In this document: positions 52,429 through 61,888 of the stretch, piece by piece | Layout: each line of letters starts with the position of its first letter | Numbering within the stretch: position 1 is the stretch's first letter | Assembly: GCF_008124875.1 (NCBI RefSeq) | Contig: NZ_VNIA01000001.1 | Coordinates: 304,943 to 368,942, forward strand | Direction of reading: 5' to 3' | Origin: Tenacibaculum adriaticum | Lineage (GTDB): Bacteria; Bacteroidota; Bacteroidia; Flavobacteriales; Flavobacteriaceae | Length of the DNA: 64,000 bases | Made by a program: the position numbers and the translations under genes | The notes under the pieces: generated by a model | What the model was told of the DNA's origin: nothing | The model's database searches: none | The model's input: the letters and a program-made list of their open reading frames with translations, nothing else

Positions 52429-53598
52429 ATGATGATAGCAAGAATATCTATCAAGTTTTTAACGATATTTACATTAGTATTCACCCCATTTACAGTTTTT
52501 GCTGGCGAAGGTGAAAAATCTTCAGATAAAGGTGGTGAAATCAACACCCCAACATCTATTAAAGAATATATTAAACATCACTTAGCGGATTCGCATGATT
52601 TTTCTTTGTATTCATATACAAACGATGAAGGAGAAAGAGAACATATTGGCTTTCCATTACCAGTTATAGTTTGGACAAGTAAAGGACTGAAAACTTTCAT
52701 GTCTTCCTCTTTTCATCATAATGACGACGGACACATAGTTGTTGAAAAAGGAGGGGTGAAATTGGCAAAGATTCATAGTAAAATCTATGAGTTAGATGAA
52801 GATGCTACAGAAGTTTCTTTTGACGAGGACCACCATGCAACAAACGCGCACAAAGTATTAGATTTTTCTATCACAAAAAGTGTTTTCGGAATGTTGTTCG
52901 CAGGCTTCTTAATGCTATTAGGTTTTGGTTCTTTAGCTAGAGGTTATAAAAAAGGAGCGATTCCAACAGGAGTTGGTCGTGTTTTAGAGCCTTTAGTATT
53001 ATATGTAAGAGATGAAATTGCAAGACCAAATATTGGTGAAAAGCACTACCGTAAATTTATGGGATTCTTATTAACGGTTTTCTTCTTTATCTGGATCTTA
53101 AACTTACTAGGTTTAACTCCATTAGGATTTAACGTAACAGGTCAAATCGCAGTAACTGTTTGTTTAGCATTATTCACTTTTATTATTGTGCAATTTAGTG
53201 GAAACAAAGATTATTGGAAACACATTTTCTGGATGCCAGGTGTACCAGTAGTAATGAAAATTATATTAGCGCCAATCGAAGTTTTGGGAATGTTTACAAA
53301 ACCTTTCTCTTTACTAATTCGTTTGTTTGCTAACATGACTGCGGGTCACTTCGTAGTAATGAGCTTAATCGCCTTAATGATTACTTTAAAAAATCAATTT
53401 GGAGCTGTAGGTTCAACAGGATTATCTTTAGTGTTAGCGTTGTTTATTTCAGTAATCGAAATTTTAGTAGCGTTCTTACAAGCGTTCATCTTCACCATGT
53501 TATCATCATTATTTATTGGTATGGCGGTAGAAGAACACGATCATGACCATGCACATGACGCAGAGGGACATGGAGCAGAAGATAATGCAATTATTTAA
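52429..53598 (+). CDS. atpB: ATP synthase F0 subunit a
   Basis: 389 residues from ATG 52429, placed downstream of the promoter and just after GAAAAGG. A signal-like N-terminus (1-25, ending VFA) and a periplasmic domain of about 120 residues are typical of Bacteroidota, followed by about five membrane segments. The essential arginine of the proton path is Arg298 in LLIRLFANMTAGH. The C-terminus is His/Asp-rich (EEHDHDHAHD), a possible metal-binding tail. First gene of atpBEFHAG. Confidence 0.95.
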   Translation: MMIARISIKFLTIFTLVFTPFTVFAGEGEKSSDKGGEINTPTSIKEYIKHHLADSHDFSLYSYTNDEGEREHIGFPLPVIVWTSKGLKTFMSSSFHHNDDGHIVVEKGGVKLAKIHSKIYELDEDATEVSFDEDHHATNAHKVLDFSITKSVFGMLFAGFLMLLGFGSLARGYKKGAIPTGVGRVLEPLVLYVRDEIARPNIGEKHYRKFMGFLLTVFFFIWILNLLGLTPLGFNVTGQIAVTVCLALFTFIIVQFSGNKDYWKHIFWMPGVPVVMKIILAPIEVLGMFTKPFSLLIRLFANMTAGHFVVMSLIALMITLKNQFGAVGSTGLSLVLALFISVIEILVAFLQAFIFTMLSSLFIGMAVEEHDHDHAHDAEGHGAEDNAII

Positions 53599-53621
53599 GA
53601 ATAAGAATTTGTTTAATTTAA

Positions 53622-53825
<204 letters not shown>

Positions 53826-53845
53826 TTCCGAAAGAAATTAAAACT

Positions 53846-53883
53846 AAAACACTATCTGCAACGGTTGGTTGCAGATGTGTTTT
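53846..53883 (+). repeat. Strong hairpin between atpE and atpF
   Basis: Arms AAAACAC (53846-53852) / GTGTTTT (53877-53883) and TCTGCAAC (53855-53862) / GTTGCAGA (53868-53875), giving 15-16 base pairs with one bulge and a 5-nt loop. There is no long T-run after it. It probably protects the 3' end of an atpE-containing mRNA or causes partial termination. Confidence 0.75.
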
Positions 53884-53927
53884 AAAAATTAAACAAAACA
53901 AAAATTAAAGAATAAAGATTATATATA

Positions 53928-54428
53928 ATGGAGCAGTTATTAAATGATTTTTCACCTGGTTTGTTTTTCATGCAAGCATTAATATTAGTTATATTATTGT
54001 TTTTAATGATAAAATTTGCTTGGAAACCAATTATGAATTCTCTAACGGAAAGAGAAGAAGGAATTCAAAATGCGTTAGATCAAGCTGAAAATGCGCGTAA
54101 GGAAATGCAAAACCTACAAGCAGATAACGAAAGATTGTTAAAAGAAGCAAGAGCAGAAAGAGATGCAATGATGAAAGAAGCTCGTGAAATTAAAGATAAG
54201 ATCGTAGCCGATGCTAAAGAAGAAGCTTCTTCTGAAGCAGGTAAAATGATTGAAAATGCAAAAGCTACAATTAAACAAGAACAACAAGCTGCCATTTCTG
54301 AATTAAAAAAGAAAGTGTCAGAGTTATCTATTAGTATTGCAGAAAAAGTAGTAAAGAAAGATTTAGCTTCAAATAGCGACCAATTAAAGCTAGTTGAAGG
54401 AATGTTAGAAGACGTTACCTTAAACTAA
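53928..54428 (+). CDS. atpF: ATP synthase F0 subunit b
   Basis: 166 residues. One N-terminal membrane helix (about 12-30, LFFMQALILVILLFLMI) then a long Glu/Lys/Ala-rich coiled coil forming the peripheral stalk. It follows the atpE hairpin and is 7 nt before atpH. Confidence 0.95.
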   Translation: MEQLLNDFSPGLFFMQALILVILLFLMIKFAWKPIMNSLTEREEGIQNALDQAENARKEMQNLQADNERLLKEARAERDAMMKEAREIKDKIVADAKEEASSEAGKMIENAKATIKQEQQAAISELKKKVSELSISIAEKVVKKDLASNSDQLKLVEGMLEDVTLN

Positions 54429-54435
54429 TCTTACC

Positions 54436-54993
54436 ATGAAAGACGCAAGACCAGCATTACGTTATGCAAAGGCTATTTTAAGCCTTGCTAAAGAAAATGG
54501 AGTAGAAACGCAGGTTAACGACGACATGAAGTTAATCGTTGAAACTCTTATAAGTAGTGACGATTTACAAACAATGCTTAAAAGTCCTGTTACAAAAGCA
54601 GAAGACAAGAAAAAAGTATTGGTTGCATTATTTGGTGAAAAAGTAAATACCATAACCAAAGGTTTATTTAACTTATTGCACGAAAATAAACGAATGTTAA
54701 TGTTAGATTCTGTAGCAAAGCAATACGCTGTTATTTACAATTCTGATAAAAACATTCAAACAGCTACAGTTACAACAGCTGTTGCTATAACAGATGCATT
54801 AGAACATAAAATACAAAATAAAATTGTAGAAATTACTGGTAACAGTGCTACAATAAAAAATATTGTAAATCCTAATATTATTGGAGGGTTTATTTTACGT
54901 GTTGGAGATGTGCAGTACGATGCAAGTATCTCAAACCAATTCAATGAATTAAGAAGAGAATTTGACAATAGTCATTACATTCCACAAATTTAA
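54436..54993 (+). CDS. atpH: ATP synthase F1 subunit delta
   Basis: 185 residues. RPALRYAKAILSLAKENG at the start and a C-terminal IGGFILRVGDVQYDASI are the OSCP/delta signatures. It joins the b stalk to the alpha subunit. Close spacing to atpF (7 nt) and atpA (21 nt) indicates one transcript. Confidence 0.95.
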   Translation: MKDARPALRYAKAILSLAKENGVETQVNDDMKLIVETLISSDDLQTMLKSPVTKAEDKKKVLVALFGEKVNTITKGLFNLLHENKRMLMLDSVAKQYAVIYNSDKNIQTATVTTAVAITDALEHKIQNKIVEITGNSATIKNIVNPNIIGGFILRVGDVQYDASISNQFNELRREFDNSHYIPQI

Positions 54994-55014
54994 TTATACA
55001 TCAAACGAAATAAG

Positions 55015-56595
55015 ATGGCGGCAATTAAACCAGCTGAAGTATCAGCAATTTTAAAGGAACAATTAACAAATTTCGAGTCAAAAGCTACGTTAAACGAAGT
55101 AGGATCTGTATTACAAGTAGGTGATGGTATCGCACGTGTATACGGTTTATCTAACGTACAATATGGTGAATTAGTAGAGTTTGATGGCGGTTTAGAAGGA
55201 ATCGTATTAAACTTAGAAGAAGACAATGTTGGGGTTGTATTATTAGGAGCTTCTACCTCTGTAAGAGAAGGATCTACTGTAAAACGTACTGAACGTATTG
55301 CTTCTTTAAGAGCTGGAGAAGGAGTTGTTGGACGTGTTTTAAACACCTTAGGACAACCAATAGATGGTAAAGGACCAATTGAAGGAACTACTTACGAAAT
55401 GCCTTTAGAGCGTAGAGCTCCTGGTGTAATTTATCGTGAGCCTGTAACTGAACCATTACAAACTGGTATTAAGTCTATTGATGCAATGATTCCTGTAGGT
55501 AGAGGTCAACGTGAGTTAATTATTGGTGACCGTCAAACTGGTAAATCAACAGTTGCTATTGATACTATCTTAAATCAAAAAGAATTTTACGATGCTGGTA
55601 ACCCAGTATATTGTATATATGTTGCAATCGGACAAAAAGCATCTACGGTTGCTGCCATTGCAAACATGTTAGAAGAAAAAGGAGCTTTAGCGTATACAAC
55701 TATTGTTGCTGCTAACGCATCTGACCCTGCTGCAATGCAAGTTTATGCACCATTCGCAGGAGCTGCAATTGGAGAATATTTCCGTGATACAGGTAGACCA
55801 GCATTAATTATCTATGATGATTTATCTAAACAAGCTGTTGCTTACCGTGAGGTTTCTTTATTATTAAGAAGACCACCGGGACGTGAGGCGTATCCTGGAG
55901 ATGTATTCTACTTACACTCAAGATTATTAGAGCGTTCTGCAAAAGTGATTAATGATGATAAAATTGCAAGTGAAATGAACGATTTACCAGATTCTTTAAA
56001 AGGAATAGTAAAAGGTGGGGGTTCTTTAACGGCATTACCAATTATTGAAACACAAGCGGGAGACGTTTCTGCATATATTCCAACAAACGTAATTTCGATT
56101 ACTGATGGTCAGATCTTCTTAGAATCAGATTTATTCAACTCAGGTGTACGTCCTGCAATTAACGTTGGTATTTCTGTATCTCGTGTAGGTGGTAACGCTC
56201 AAATTAAATCGATGAAGAAAGTATCTGGTACTTTAAAGTTAGATCAAGCTCAGTACCGTGAATTAGAAGCATTCGCTAAGTTTGGTTCTGATTTAGATGC
56301 CGCTACCATGAATGTAATTTCTAAAGGACAACGTAACGTAGAGATCTTAAAGCAAGCTCAAAACGATCCGTTTACAGTAGAAGATCAAATTGCTATTATT
56401 TATGCAGGTTCTAAGAACTTATTAAAAGAAGTTCCTGTAAATAAAGTAAAAGAATTCGAGAAAGATTATATCGAGTATTTAAATGCTAAGCATAGAGATA
56501 CCTTAGATACTTTAAAAGCAGGAAAATTAACTGATGAAGTAATAGACACTTTAACAGCTGCTGCAAAAGAGATTTCAGCTAAATTTTCAGCTTAA
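55015..56595 (+). CDS. atpA: ATP synthase F1 subunit alpha
   Basis: 526 residues. Walker A GDRQTGKS is at 171-178, and the family signature in [17 protein letters not shown] and the [15 protein letters not shown] segment are present. It is the non-catalytic nucleotide-binding subunit, three per enzyme, with catalytic beta (atpD) encoded elsewhere. A palindromic hairpin follows the gene. Confidence 0.97.
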   Translation: MAAIKPAEVSAILKEQLTNFESKATLNEVGSVLQVGDGIARVYGLSNVQYGELVEFDGGLEGIVLNLEEDNVGVVLLGASTSVREGSTVKRTERIASLRAGEGVVGRVLNTLGQPIDGKGPIEGTTYEMPLERRAPGVIYREPVTEPLQTGIKSIDAMIPVGRGQRELIIGDRQTGKSTVAIDTILNQKEFYDAGNPVYCIYVAIGQKASTVAAIANMLEEKGALAYTTIVAANASDPAAMQVYAPFAGAAIGEYFRDTGRPALIIYDDLSKQAVAYREVSLLLRRPPGREAYPGDVFYLHSRLLERSAKVINDDKIASEMNDLPDSLKGIVKGGGSLTALPIIETQAGDVSAYIPTNVISITDGQIFLESDLFNSGVRPAINVGISVSRVGGNAQIKSMKKVSGTLKLDQAQYRELEAFAKFGSDLDAATMNVISKGQRNVEILKQAQNDPFTVEDQIAIIYAGSKNLLKEVPVNKVKEFEKDYIEYLNAKHRDTLDTLKAGKLTDEVIDTLTAAAKEISAKFSA

Positions 56596-56607
56596 TAAAG
56601 ATTTTTA

Positions 56608-56646
56608 GTATTGAGAATTGAGAGAAAAACTCTTAATTCTCAATAC
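56608..56646 (+). repeat. Hairpin between atpA and atpG
   Basis: Perfect 12-bp arms GTATTGAGAATT (56608-56619) / AATTCTCAATAC (56635-56646), extended inside by GAG/CTC. There is no T-run. The ATTGAGAATTGAG type of sequence is, in my memory, a repeated motif in flavobacterial intergenic regions. Confidence 0.7.
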
Positions 56647-56673
56647 ACAATTGTAAATACTTAACAAACAAGT

Positions 56674-57534
56674 ATGGCAAACTTAAAAGAAATACGTAAC
56701 AGAATTACTTCTATTAAATCGACAATGCAGATTACCTCTGCCATGAAAATGGTATCGGCTGCAAAGTTGAAAAAAGCTCAAGATGCAATTACTGCAATGC
56801 GTCCATATTCATCTAAGCTTACAGAATTACTTCAAAGCTTAAGCGCTACTTTAGATAGCGATGCTGGAGGATCTTATTCTACACATAGAGAAGTAAATAA
56901 AGTATTATTAGTTTCAATTACCTCTAACAGAGGTTTGTGCGGCGGTTTTAACTCTTCTATTATTAAGAAGACCATAAATACTATCAACGAAAAATATCAA
57001 GGAACTCAGGTTGATCTTTTTACTATTGGTAAAAAAGGAAACGACATTTTATCTAAAGAATATTCTATTATTGAAAACAGAAATGATGTTTTTGATAATT
57101 TAACTTATGATACTGTAGCTGAAGTTGCTGAAAAGTTAATGAGTTTGTATGTAGATGGTTCTTACGATAAAATCGAAATCATTTATAACCAGTTTAAAAA
57201 CGCTGCAACTCAAATTCCTCAAGTTGAACAATTTTTACCAATTCAACCGGTAGAAACAGACAAGACTGTAGTTTTAGATTACATTTTTGAGCCTTCTAAA
57301 GAGGAGATTGTACTAGAATTGATTCCAAAGTCATTAAAGACACAGTTATACAAATCTATAAGAGATAGTTTTGCTTCTGAACACGGAGCTCGTATGACTG
57401 CGATGCATAAAGCTACAGATAATGCAACAGAATTACGTGATGAGTTATTATTAACGTATAACAAAGCACGTCAGGCAGCAATTACTAACGAGATTTTAGA
57501 AATTGTTGGTGGAGCTGAAGCTTTAAACAACTAA
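56674..57534 (+). CDS. atpG: ATP synthase F1 subunit gamma
   Basis: 286 residues. The N-terminal ANLKEIRNRITSIKSTMQIT and C-terminal RQAAITNEILEIVGGAEAL helices form the rotating central shaft; SNRGLCGGFN in the middle is family-typical. It is the last gene of the cluster: atpD and atpC are not here, as expected for Bacteroidota with a split operon. A bidirectional terminator follows. Confidence 0.96.
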   Translation: MANLKEIRNRITSIKSTMQITSAMKMVSAAKLKKAQDAITAMRPYSSKLTELLQSLSATLDSDAGGSYSTHREVNKVLLVSITSNRGLCGGFNSSIIKKTINTINEKYQGTQVDLFTIGKKGNDILSKEYSIIENRNDVFDNLTYDTVAEVAEKLMSLYVDGSYDKIEIIYNQFKNAATQIPQVEQFLPIQPVETDKTVVLDYIFEPSKEEIVLELIPKSLKTQLYKSIRDSFASEHGARMTAMHKATDNATELRDELLLTYNKARQAAITNEILEIVGGAEALNN

Positions 57535-57551
57535 ACAAATCAAACCTAAAT

Positions 57552-57588
57552 AAAAAAAGCGAATCAAAATTGATTCGCTTTTTTTATT
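57552..57588. terminator. Bidirectional terminator, atpG / dxs
   Basis: Stem AAGCGAATCAA (57557-57567) / TTGATTCGCTT (57570-57580), flanked by an A-run and a T-run, serving both convergent genes. Confidence 0.9.
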
Positions 57589-59356
57589 TTATTAATTCTT
57601 CTATTGTCTTATAAATGGAATTAATATCTATACCACATATTTGTTGTAATTCATCAACGGTACCATGATGTATAAATTCATCTGGAATTCCTAAAACTTT
57701 AATTTTCATTTGATAATTGTTTTCTGAAGCAAATTCTAAAACGGCACTTCCAAAACCTCCTTTAATAGTTCCATCTTCAATCGTAATTATTTTACCAAAT
57801 TTTTGGAAAATAGTGTGTAATAAATTTTCATCTAACGGTTTTATAAAACGCATATCATAATGTGCAACATCAACTGTATTATCGATATTTTTAATAGCTT
57901 CTGAAACATTATCTGCTATTGTTCCTAAAGATAAAACAGCTACTTTATTTCCTTCTTTTAAAACACTTCCTTTTCCAATTTCAATTCTTTTAAAAGGAAT
58001 TTGCCAGTTTTCAATCTTTCCTCTACCTCTTGGGTAACGAATCACAATTGGATGGTCTAAACCTAATTGTGATGTATATAATATATTTCTTAACTCAATT
58101 TCATTGCGTGGAGCAAAAACAACCATATTAGGGATGCACCGTAAGTACGCTAAATCAAAAATACCATGATGCGTTGCTCCATCTTCACCAACCAATCCTG
58201 CTCTATCTAGACAAAAAACAACAGGCAAATTTTGAATGGCAACATCGTGAATAACTTGATCATATGCACGTTGCATAAAAGTAGAATAGATATTACAAAA
58301 TGGAATTAATCCTTGTGTAGCCATACCTGCAGCTAAAGTTACGGCATGTTGTTCTGCGATACCAACATCAAATGTTCTGCTAGGAAACTCCTCTAACATA
58401 AACTTTAACGAACTTCCTGTAAGCATTGCTGGTGTAATACCAACAATTTTATCATTGTTTTTAGCGAGTTCTACAATAGTTCTCCCAAATACATCTTGAA
58501 ATTTAGTAAACTTATTATTTTCTTTTGGGAGTACATTACCAGAAACTTTATCAAACTTTCCTGGTGCATGGTATTGAACTTGGTTTTCTTCAGCTTGACG
58601 TAATCCTTTTCCTTTAGTAGTAATTACGTGTAAAAACTTAGGACCTTCAATTTCTTTTAATCGATTTAATTCTGATAAAAGTTCCACAAGATTATGTCCA
58701 TCAATAGGCCCTGAATAATCAAAATTTAAGGCTTCAAAAATATTTTGTTGTTCTATATCACTGCTAACAGATTTAATTCTAGTTAGGTAATCTTTTAATG
58801 CTCCCACTGAAGGATCAATTCCAATCGCATTATCGTTTAAAATAACCAACAAATTAGCATTGGTATCTCCAGCATGATTCAATGCTTCGAAAGCCATACC
58901 ACTAGCTATTGACGCATCACCTATAACTGCAATATGATGTTTCTTTTCTCCTTTTAATTGAGAAGCAATGGCCATACCCAAAGCAGCAGAAATTGAAGTG
59001 GAAGAATGTCCCACCCCAAAACTATCGTATACACTTTCATTCCTTTTTGGAAAACCAGAAATTCCGTTACGTTGTCTATTGGTATGAAAATTTTCTCTTC
59101 TACCCGTTAGAATTTTATGTCCGTAAGCTTGATGTCCAACGTCCCAAACCAATAAATCATTAGGAGTATCAAATATATAATGAAGCGCAATGGTAAGTTC
59201 TACGACTCCCAAACTTGCTCCTAAATGTCCTTCTTTTGTTGCTACTATATCTATAATAAAATCACGAAGTTCTTTCGCTAATTGTGGTAGCTCAGAAGGT
59301 TGTAATTGCCTAACATCCGAAGGAAAAAAAATATTTTCTAACACCTTTTTTGCCAT
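57584..59356 (-). CDS. dxs: 1-deoxy-D-xylulose-5-phosphate synthase
   Basis: First enzyme of the MEP isoprenoid pathway: pyruvate plus glyceraldehyde 3-phosphate to DXP, thiamine diphosphate dependent. 590 residues, slightly short of the usual 620. The TPP motif runs from GDAS (147-150) to the LNDN at 173-176, WDVGHQAYGHK precedes it, and GIAEQHAVTLAAGMA carries the catalytic Glu. The loop after the TPP motif reads AIGIDPSVGAL, where E. coli-type enzymes have an EMSIS-like sequence. The transcript is predicted to be leaderless. Confidence 0.96.
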   Translation of the reverse strand: MAKKVLENIFFPSDVRQLQPSELPQLAKELRDFIIDIVATKEGHLGASLGVVELTIALHYIFDTPNDLLVWDVGHQAYGHKILTGRRENFHTNRQRNGISGFPKRNESVYDSFGVGHSSTSISAALGMAIASQLKGEKKHHIAVIGDASIASGMAFEALNHAGDTNANLLVILNDNAIGIDPSVGALKDYLTRIKSVSSDIEQQNIFEALNFDYSGPIDGHNLVELLSELNRLKEIEGPKFLHVITTKGKGLRQAEENQVQYHAPGKFDKVSGNVLPKENNKFTKFQDVFGRTIVELAKNNDKIVGITPAMLTGSSLKFMLEEFPSRTFDVGIAEQHAVTLAAGMATQGLIPFCNIYSTFMQRAYDQVIHDVAIQNLPVVFCLDRAGLVGEDGATHHGIFDLAYLRCIPNMVVFAPRNEIELRNILYTSQLGLDHPIVIRYPRGRGKIENWQIPFKRIEIGKGSVLKEGNKVAVLSLGTIADNVSEAIKNIDNTVDVAHYDMRFIKPLDENLLHTIFQKFGKIITIEDGTIKGGFGSAVLEFASENNYQMKIKVLGIPDEFIHHGTVDELQQICGIDINSIYKTIEELIK

Positions 59357-59360
59357 AGCA

Positions 59361-59390
59361 CAAATGTACTAAAACTTTGTTGTAGCTTTG
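59361..59390. promoter_or_regulatory. Back-to-back promoters of dxs and rsmI
   Basis: The minus-strand TACATTTG (59361-59368) is 4 nt from the dxs ATG (59356), and the plus-strand TAGCTTTG (59383-59390) is 4 nt from the rsmI ATG (59395). The whole intergenic gap is 38 nt, so both mRNAs must begin at or within a few bases of their start codons. Confidence 0.65.
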
Positions 59391-59394
59391 CTGT

Positions 59395-60066
59395 ATGAGT
59401 AAATTGTATTTGGTACCGACACCTATCGGAAATTTAGAAGATATGACCTTTCGTGCTATTAAGGTATTGAAAGAAGTAGATTATATTTTAGCGGAAGATA
59501 CACGTACGAGTGGCAAATTATTAAAGCATTTTGATATTAATACACCTATGCAGTCTCATCATATGCATAATGAGCATAAAACAGTGGATATGATTGTGAA
59601 AAGAATTCAAAGTGGTGAAACATTTGCACTCATTTCTGATGCGGGTACACCTGCAATTTCAGACCCTGGATTTTTACTTACAAGAGCTTGTATTCAAAAC
59701 GGAATAGAAATAGAATGTTTACCTGGGGCTACTGCTTTTGTTCCTGCTTTGGTAAATTCTGGTTTACCTAACGATAAGTTTGTTTTTGAAGGTTTTTTAC
59801 CAGTAAAAAAAGGACGTCAAACGCGTTTACAGTTTTTAGCTGAAGAAACAAGAACGATGATTTTTTATGAAAGTCCACATAAATTAATTAAAACACTAAC
59901 TCATTTTTCTGAATACTTTGGCAAAGATAGAAATGCTTCTATCTCAAGAGAATTATCAAAATTATTTGAAGAAACAAAACGAGGTACTTTACAAGAATTA
60001 CTATCATATTATACGGAGAAACCAGCTAAAGGTGAAATTGTGATTATTGTTGAGGGAAAAAAGTAA
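59395..60066 (+). CDS. rsmI: 16S rRNA 2'-O-methyltransferase RsmI
   Basis: 223 residues. Methylates the ribose of C1402 in 16S rRNA. It has the SPOUT-unrelated tetrapyrrole-methylase fold with the signatures LYLVPTPIGNLEDMTFRA, AEDTRTSGKLL, ISDAGTPAISDPG and LPGATAFVPALV. It is slightly shorter than the E. coli enzyme at the C-terminus. It is divergent from dxs. Confidence 0.95.
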   Translation: MSKLYLVPTPIGNLEDMTFRAIKVLKEVDYILAEDTRTSGKLLKHFDINTPMQSHHMHNEHKTVDMIVKRIQSGETFALISDAGTPAISDPGFLLTRACIQNGIEIECLPGATAFVPALVNSGLPNDKFVFEGFLPVKKGRQTRLQFLAEETRTMIFYESPHKLIKTLTHFSEYFGKDRNASISRELSKLFEETKRGTLQELLSYYTEKPAKGEIVIIVEGKK

Positions 60067-60108
60067 TTCGTAAAGTTTTTAAAGAACAATTATTAGTCTT
60101 TAGTTTAC

Positions 60109-60116
60109 TATTTTTG
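60109..60116 (+). promoter_or_regulatory. Promoter -7 element of the PaaE-like gene
   Basis: TATTTTTG, 17 nt before the ATG at 60134. Confidence 0.55.
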
Positions 60117-60133
60117 TACTTCAAATTTTTCAA

Positions 60134-61180
60134 ATGAATACATTTCATCCTCTTAAAATAAAAAATATCATAAAAGAAACCTCAGATGCTGTTTCTATCA
60201 TTTTTGATATTCCAACCCATTTGCAAAACGATTTCACGTTTATTGCAGGGCAATACATTACAATTAAGGCAACTATTAAAGGAGAAGAGGTTCGTAGAGC
60301 TTATTCTTTATGTTCATCTCCTAAAAGTGGGGAAATTAAAGTTGCTGTGAAAGCAGTTGAAAATGGAATGTTTTCTGTCTATGCAACTACTGAATTAAAA
60401 ATAGGTGACACATTAGAAGTTTCTAAACCAGAAGGTAAATTTATATTACAACCACAAGCTGATAAAAACTACATTGGTTTTGCTGCTGGAAGTGGAATTA
60501 CACCTATTTTATCAATGATAAAATCTGTTTTAGAAAGTGAACCTTCTTCAACTTTTACGTTGATTTATGGTAATAAAAGTGTTACTGATACTATCTTTTT
60601 TAATGATTTAAATATTTTAGAACAAAACTATCCTCAACAATTCAAGTTACATTACGTTTTTAGTAGAGAGCAACAAGAAAATGCTTTATTTGGTCGTATT
60701 GAGAAAGGGCAAGTAAACTACTTTGTAAAGAACTTATACAAAGATATTTCTTTTAGTAACGCCTTTTTATGTGGTCCTGAAGAAATGATCGAAACAATTT
60801 CTGAAACTTTACAAGACAACGGATTTACATCAGAAAACATTTCTTATGAATTATTTTCAGCATCTATAGACGAAGAGGCAGCGGCGCAAGTTAAAGAAGG
60901 CGAAAGTGAAATTACTGTAGTCTTAGATGATGAAGAAACTACTTTTACGATGAAACAAACCGACAATATACTTTCGGCAAGTTTACGTCACAAATTAGAT
61001 GCTCCATATTCATGTCAAGGAGGTGTTTGTAGTAGTTGTATAGCTAAAGTTACAGAAGGTAAAGCCGTTATGGTTAAGAATCAGATTTTAACAGATGATG
61101 AACTCGAAGATGGTTTTATTTTAACTTGTCAAGCCCACCCTACTACTCCAAAAATCGTAGTTGATTTTGATGATGTATAG
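60134..61180 (+). CDS. PaaE-like FAD / [2Fe-2S] oxidoreductase
   Basis: 348 residues. A ferredoxin-NADP reductase module (FAD motif RRAYSLCS, NADP motif GSGITPILS) is fused to a C-terminal plant-type [2Fe-2S] ferredoxin with Cys294, Cys299, Cys302 and Cys332. It shuttles electrons from NAD(P)H to an oxygenase in phenylacetyl-CoA epoxidation in PaaE itself. No other paa genes are seen here, so it may serve another oxygenase or a desaturase. It is adjacent to, but probably not functionally tied to, the LysE-type gene. Confidence 0.88.
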   Translation: MNTFHPLKIKNIIKETSDAVSIIFDIPTHLQNDFTFIAGQYITIKATIKGEEVRRAYSLCSSPKSGEIKVAVKAVENGMFSVYATTELKIGDTLEVSKPEGKFILQPQADKNYIGFAAGSGITPILSMIKSVLESEPSSTFTLIYGNKSVTDTIFFNDLNILEQNYPQQFKLHYVFSREQQENALFGRIEKGQVNYFVKNLYKDISFSNAFLCGPEEMIETISETLQDNGFTSENISYELFSASIDEEAAAQVKEGESEITVVLDDEETTFTMKQTDNILSASLRHKLDAPYSCQGGVCSSCIAKVTEGKAVMVKNQILTDDELEDGFILTCQAHPTTPKIVVDFDDV

Positions 61181-61201
61181 TAAATAATGTATATTTAATA
61201 A

Positions 61202-61888
61202 ATGGATTTCTACGATTTTAAAAATGCTTTTTTTATTGGAGTTTTTATGGCTCTTATGATTGGACCTGTTTTTTTTATGCTTTTAAAAACCAGCGTTTTA
61301 AAAGGCGCTCGTGCTGCTATCGCTTTTGATTTAGGGGTTATTATGGGCGATATTTCTTTTATGTTAATTGCTTATTTTGGAAGTAGAAGTTTACTAGAAG
61401 AAATAAAGAATGATCCACGATTATTTTTAGTAGGCGGATTGGTACTTATTGTATATGGTATTATTACGTATTTAGATAAAAGTAATAAAAAAGAAATAGA
61501 CGAAGATGAAATTAAAGTGCCTGAAGAAAACAATTACTTTAGACTTTTAGTAAAAGGCTTTTTGTTAAACTTCATTAATATTGGTGTTTTAGCTTTTTGG
61601 TTAGGTTTATTAGTAGTTGTAGGCCCTACTTTAGATATGAATCCTACTTCTATTTTTTGGTATTTAACCACCGTAATTATAGGATATGCTGTAACCGATT
61701 TAGGCAAAATACTACTAGCAAAACAATTAAAAAACAAATTAACTCCTTTAGTAATTTATCGCGTAAAAAGAGGAATGGGCATTTTACTCATTGTTTTTGG
61801 TGCTGTATTAATGTTAAAAGGTTTTATTCCGAGGGAAAAAATTGACACCATTATCGAAAAAGTAGAAAAAACTACTAAAAACCGATAA
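61202..61888 (+). CDS. LysE-family exporter
   Basis: 228 residues with six hydrophobic segments. IGPVFFMLLKTSVLKGARAAIAFDLGVIMGD is close to the LysE/RhtB signature (here GPVF where GP is the conserved turn). There is a cytoplasmic acidic loop in the middle (about residues 95-110). It exports an unknown amino acid or related metabolite. Its 3' end overlaps the convergent mgtE gene by 14 nt. Confidence 0.83.
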   Translation: MDFYDFKNAFFIGVFMALMIGPVFFMLLKTSVLKGARAAIAFDLGVIMGDISFMLIAYFGSRSLLEEIKNDPRLFLVGGLVLIVYGIITYLDKSNKKEIDEDEIKVPEENNYFRLLVKGFLLNFINIGVLAFWLGLLVVVGPTLDMNPTSIFWYLTTVIIGYAVTDLGKILLAKQLKNKLTPLVIYRVKRGMGILLIVFGAVLMLKGFIPREKIDTIIEKVEKTTKNR

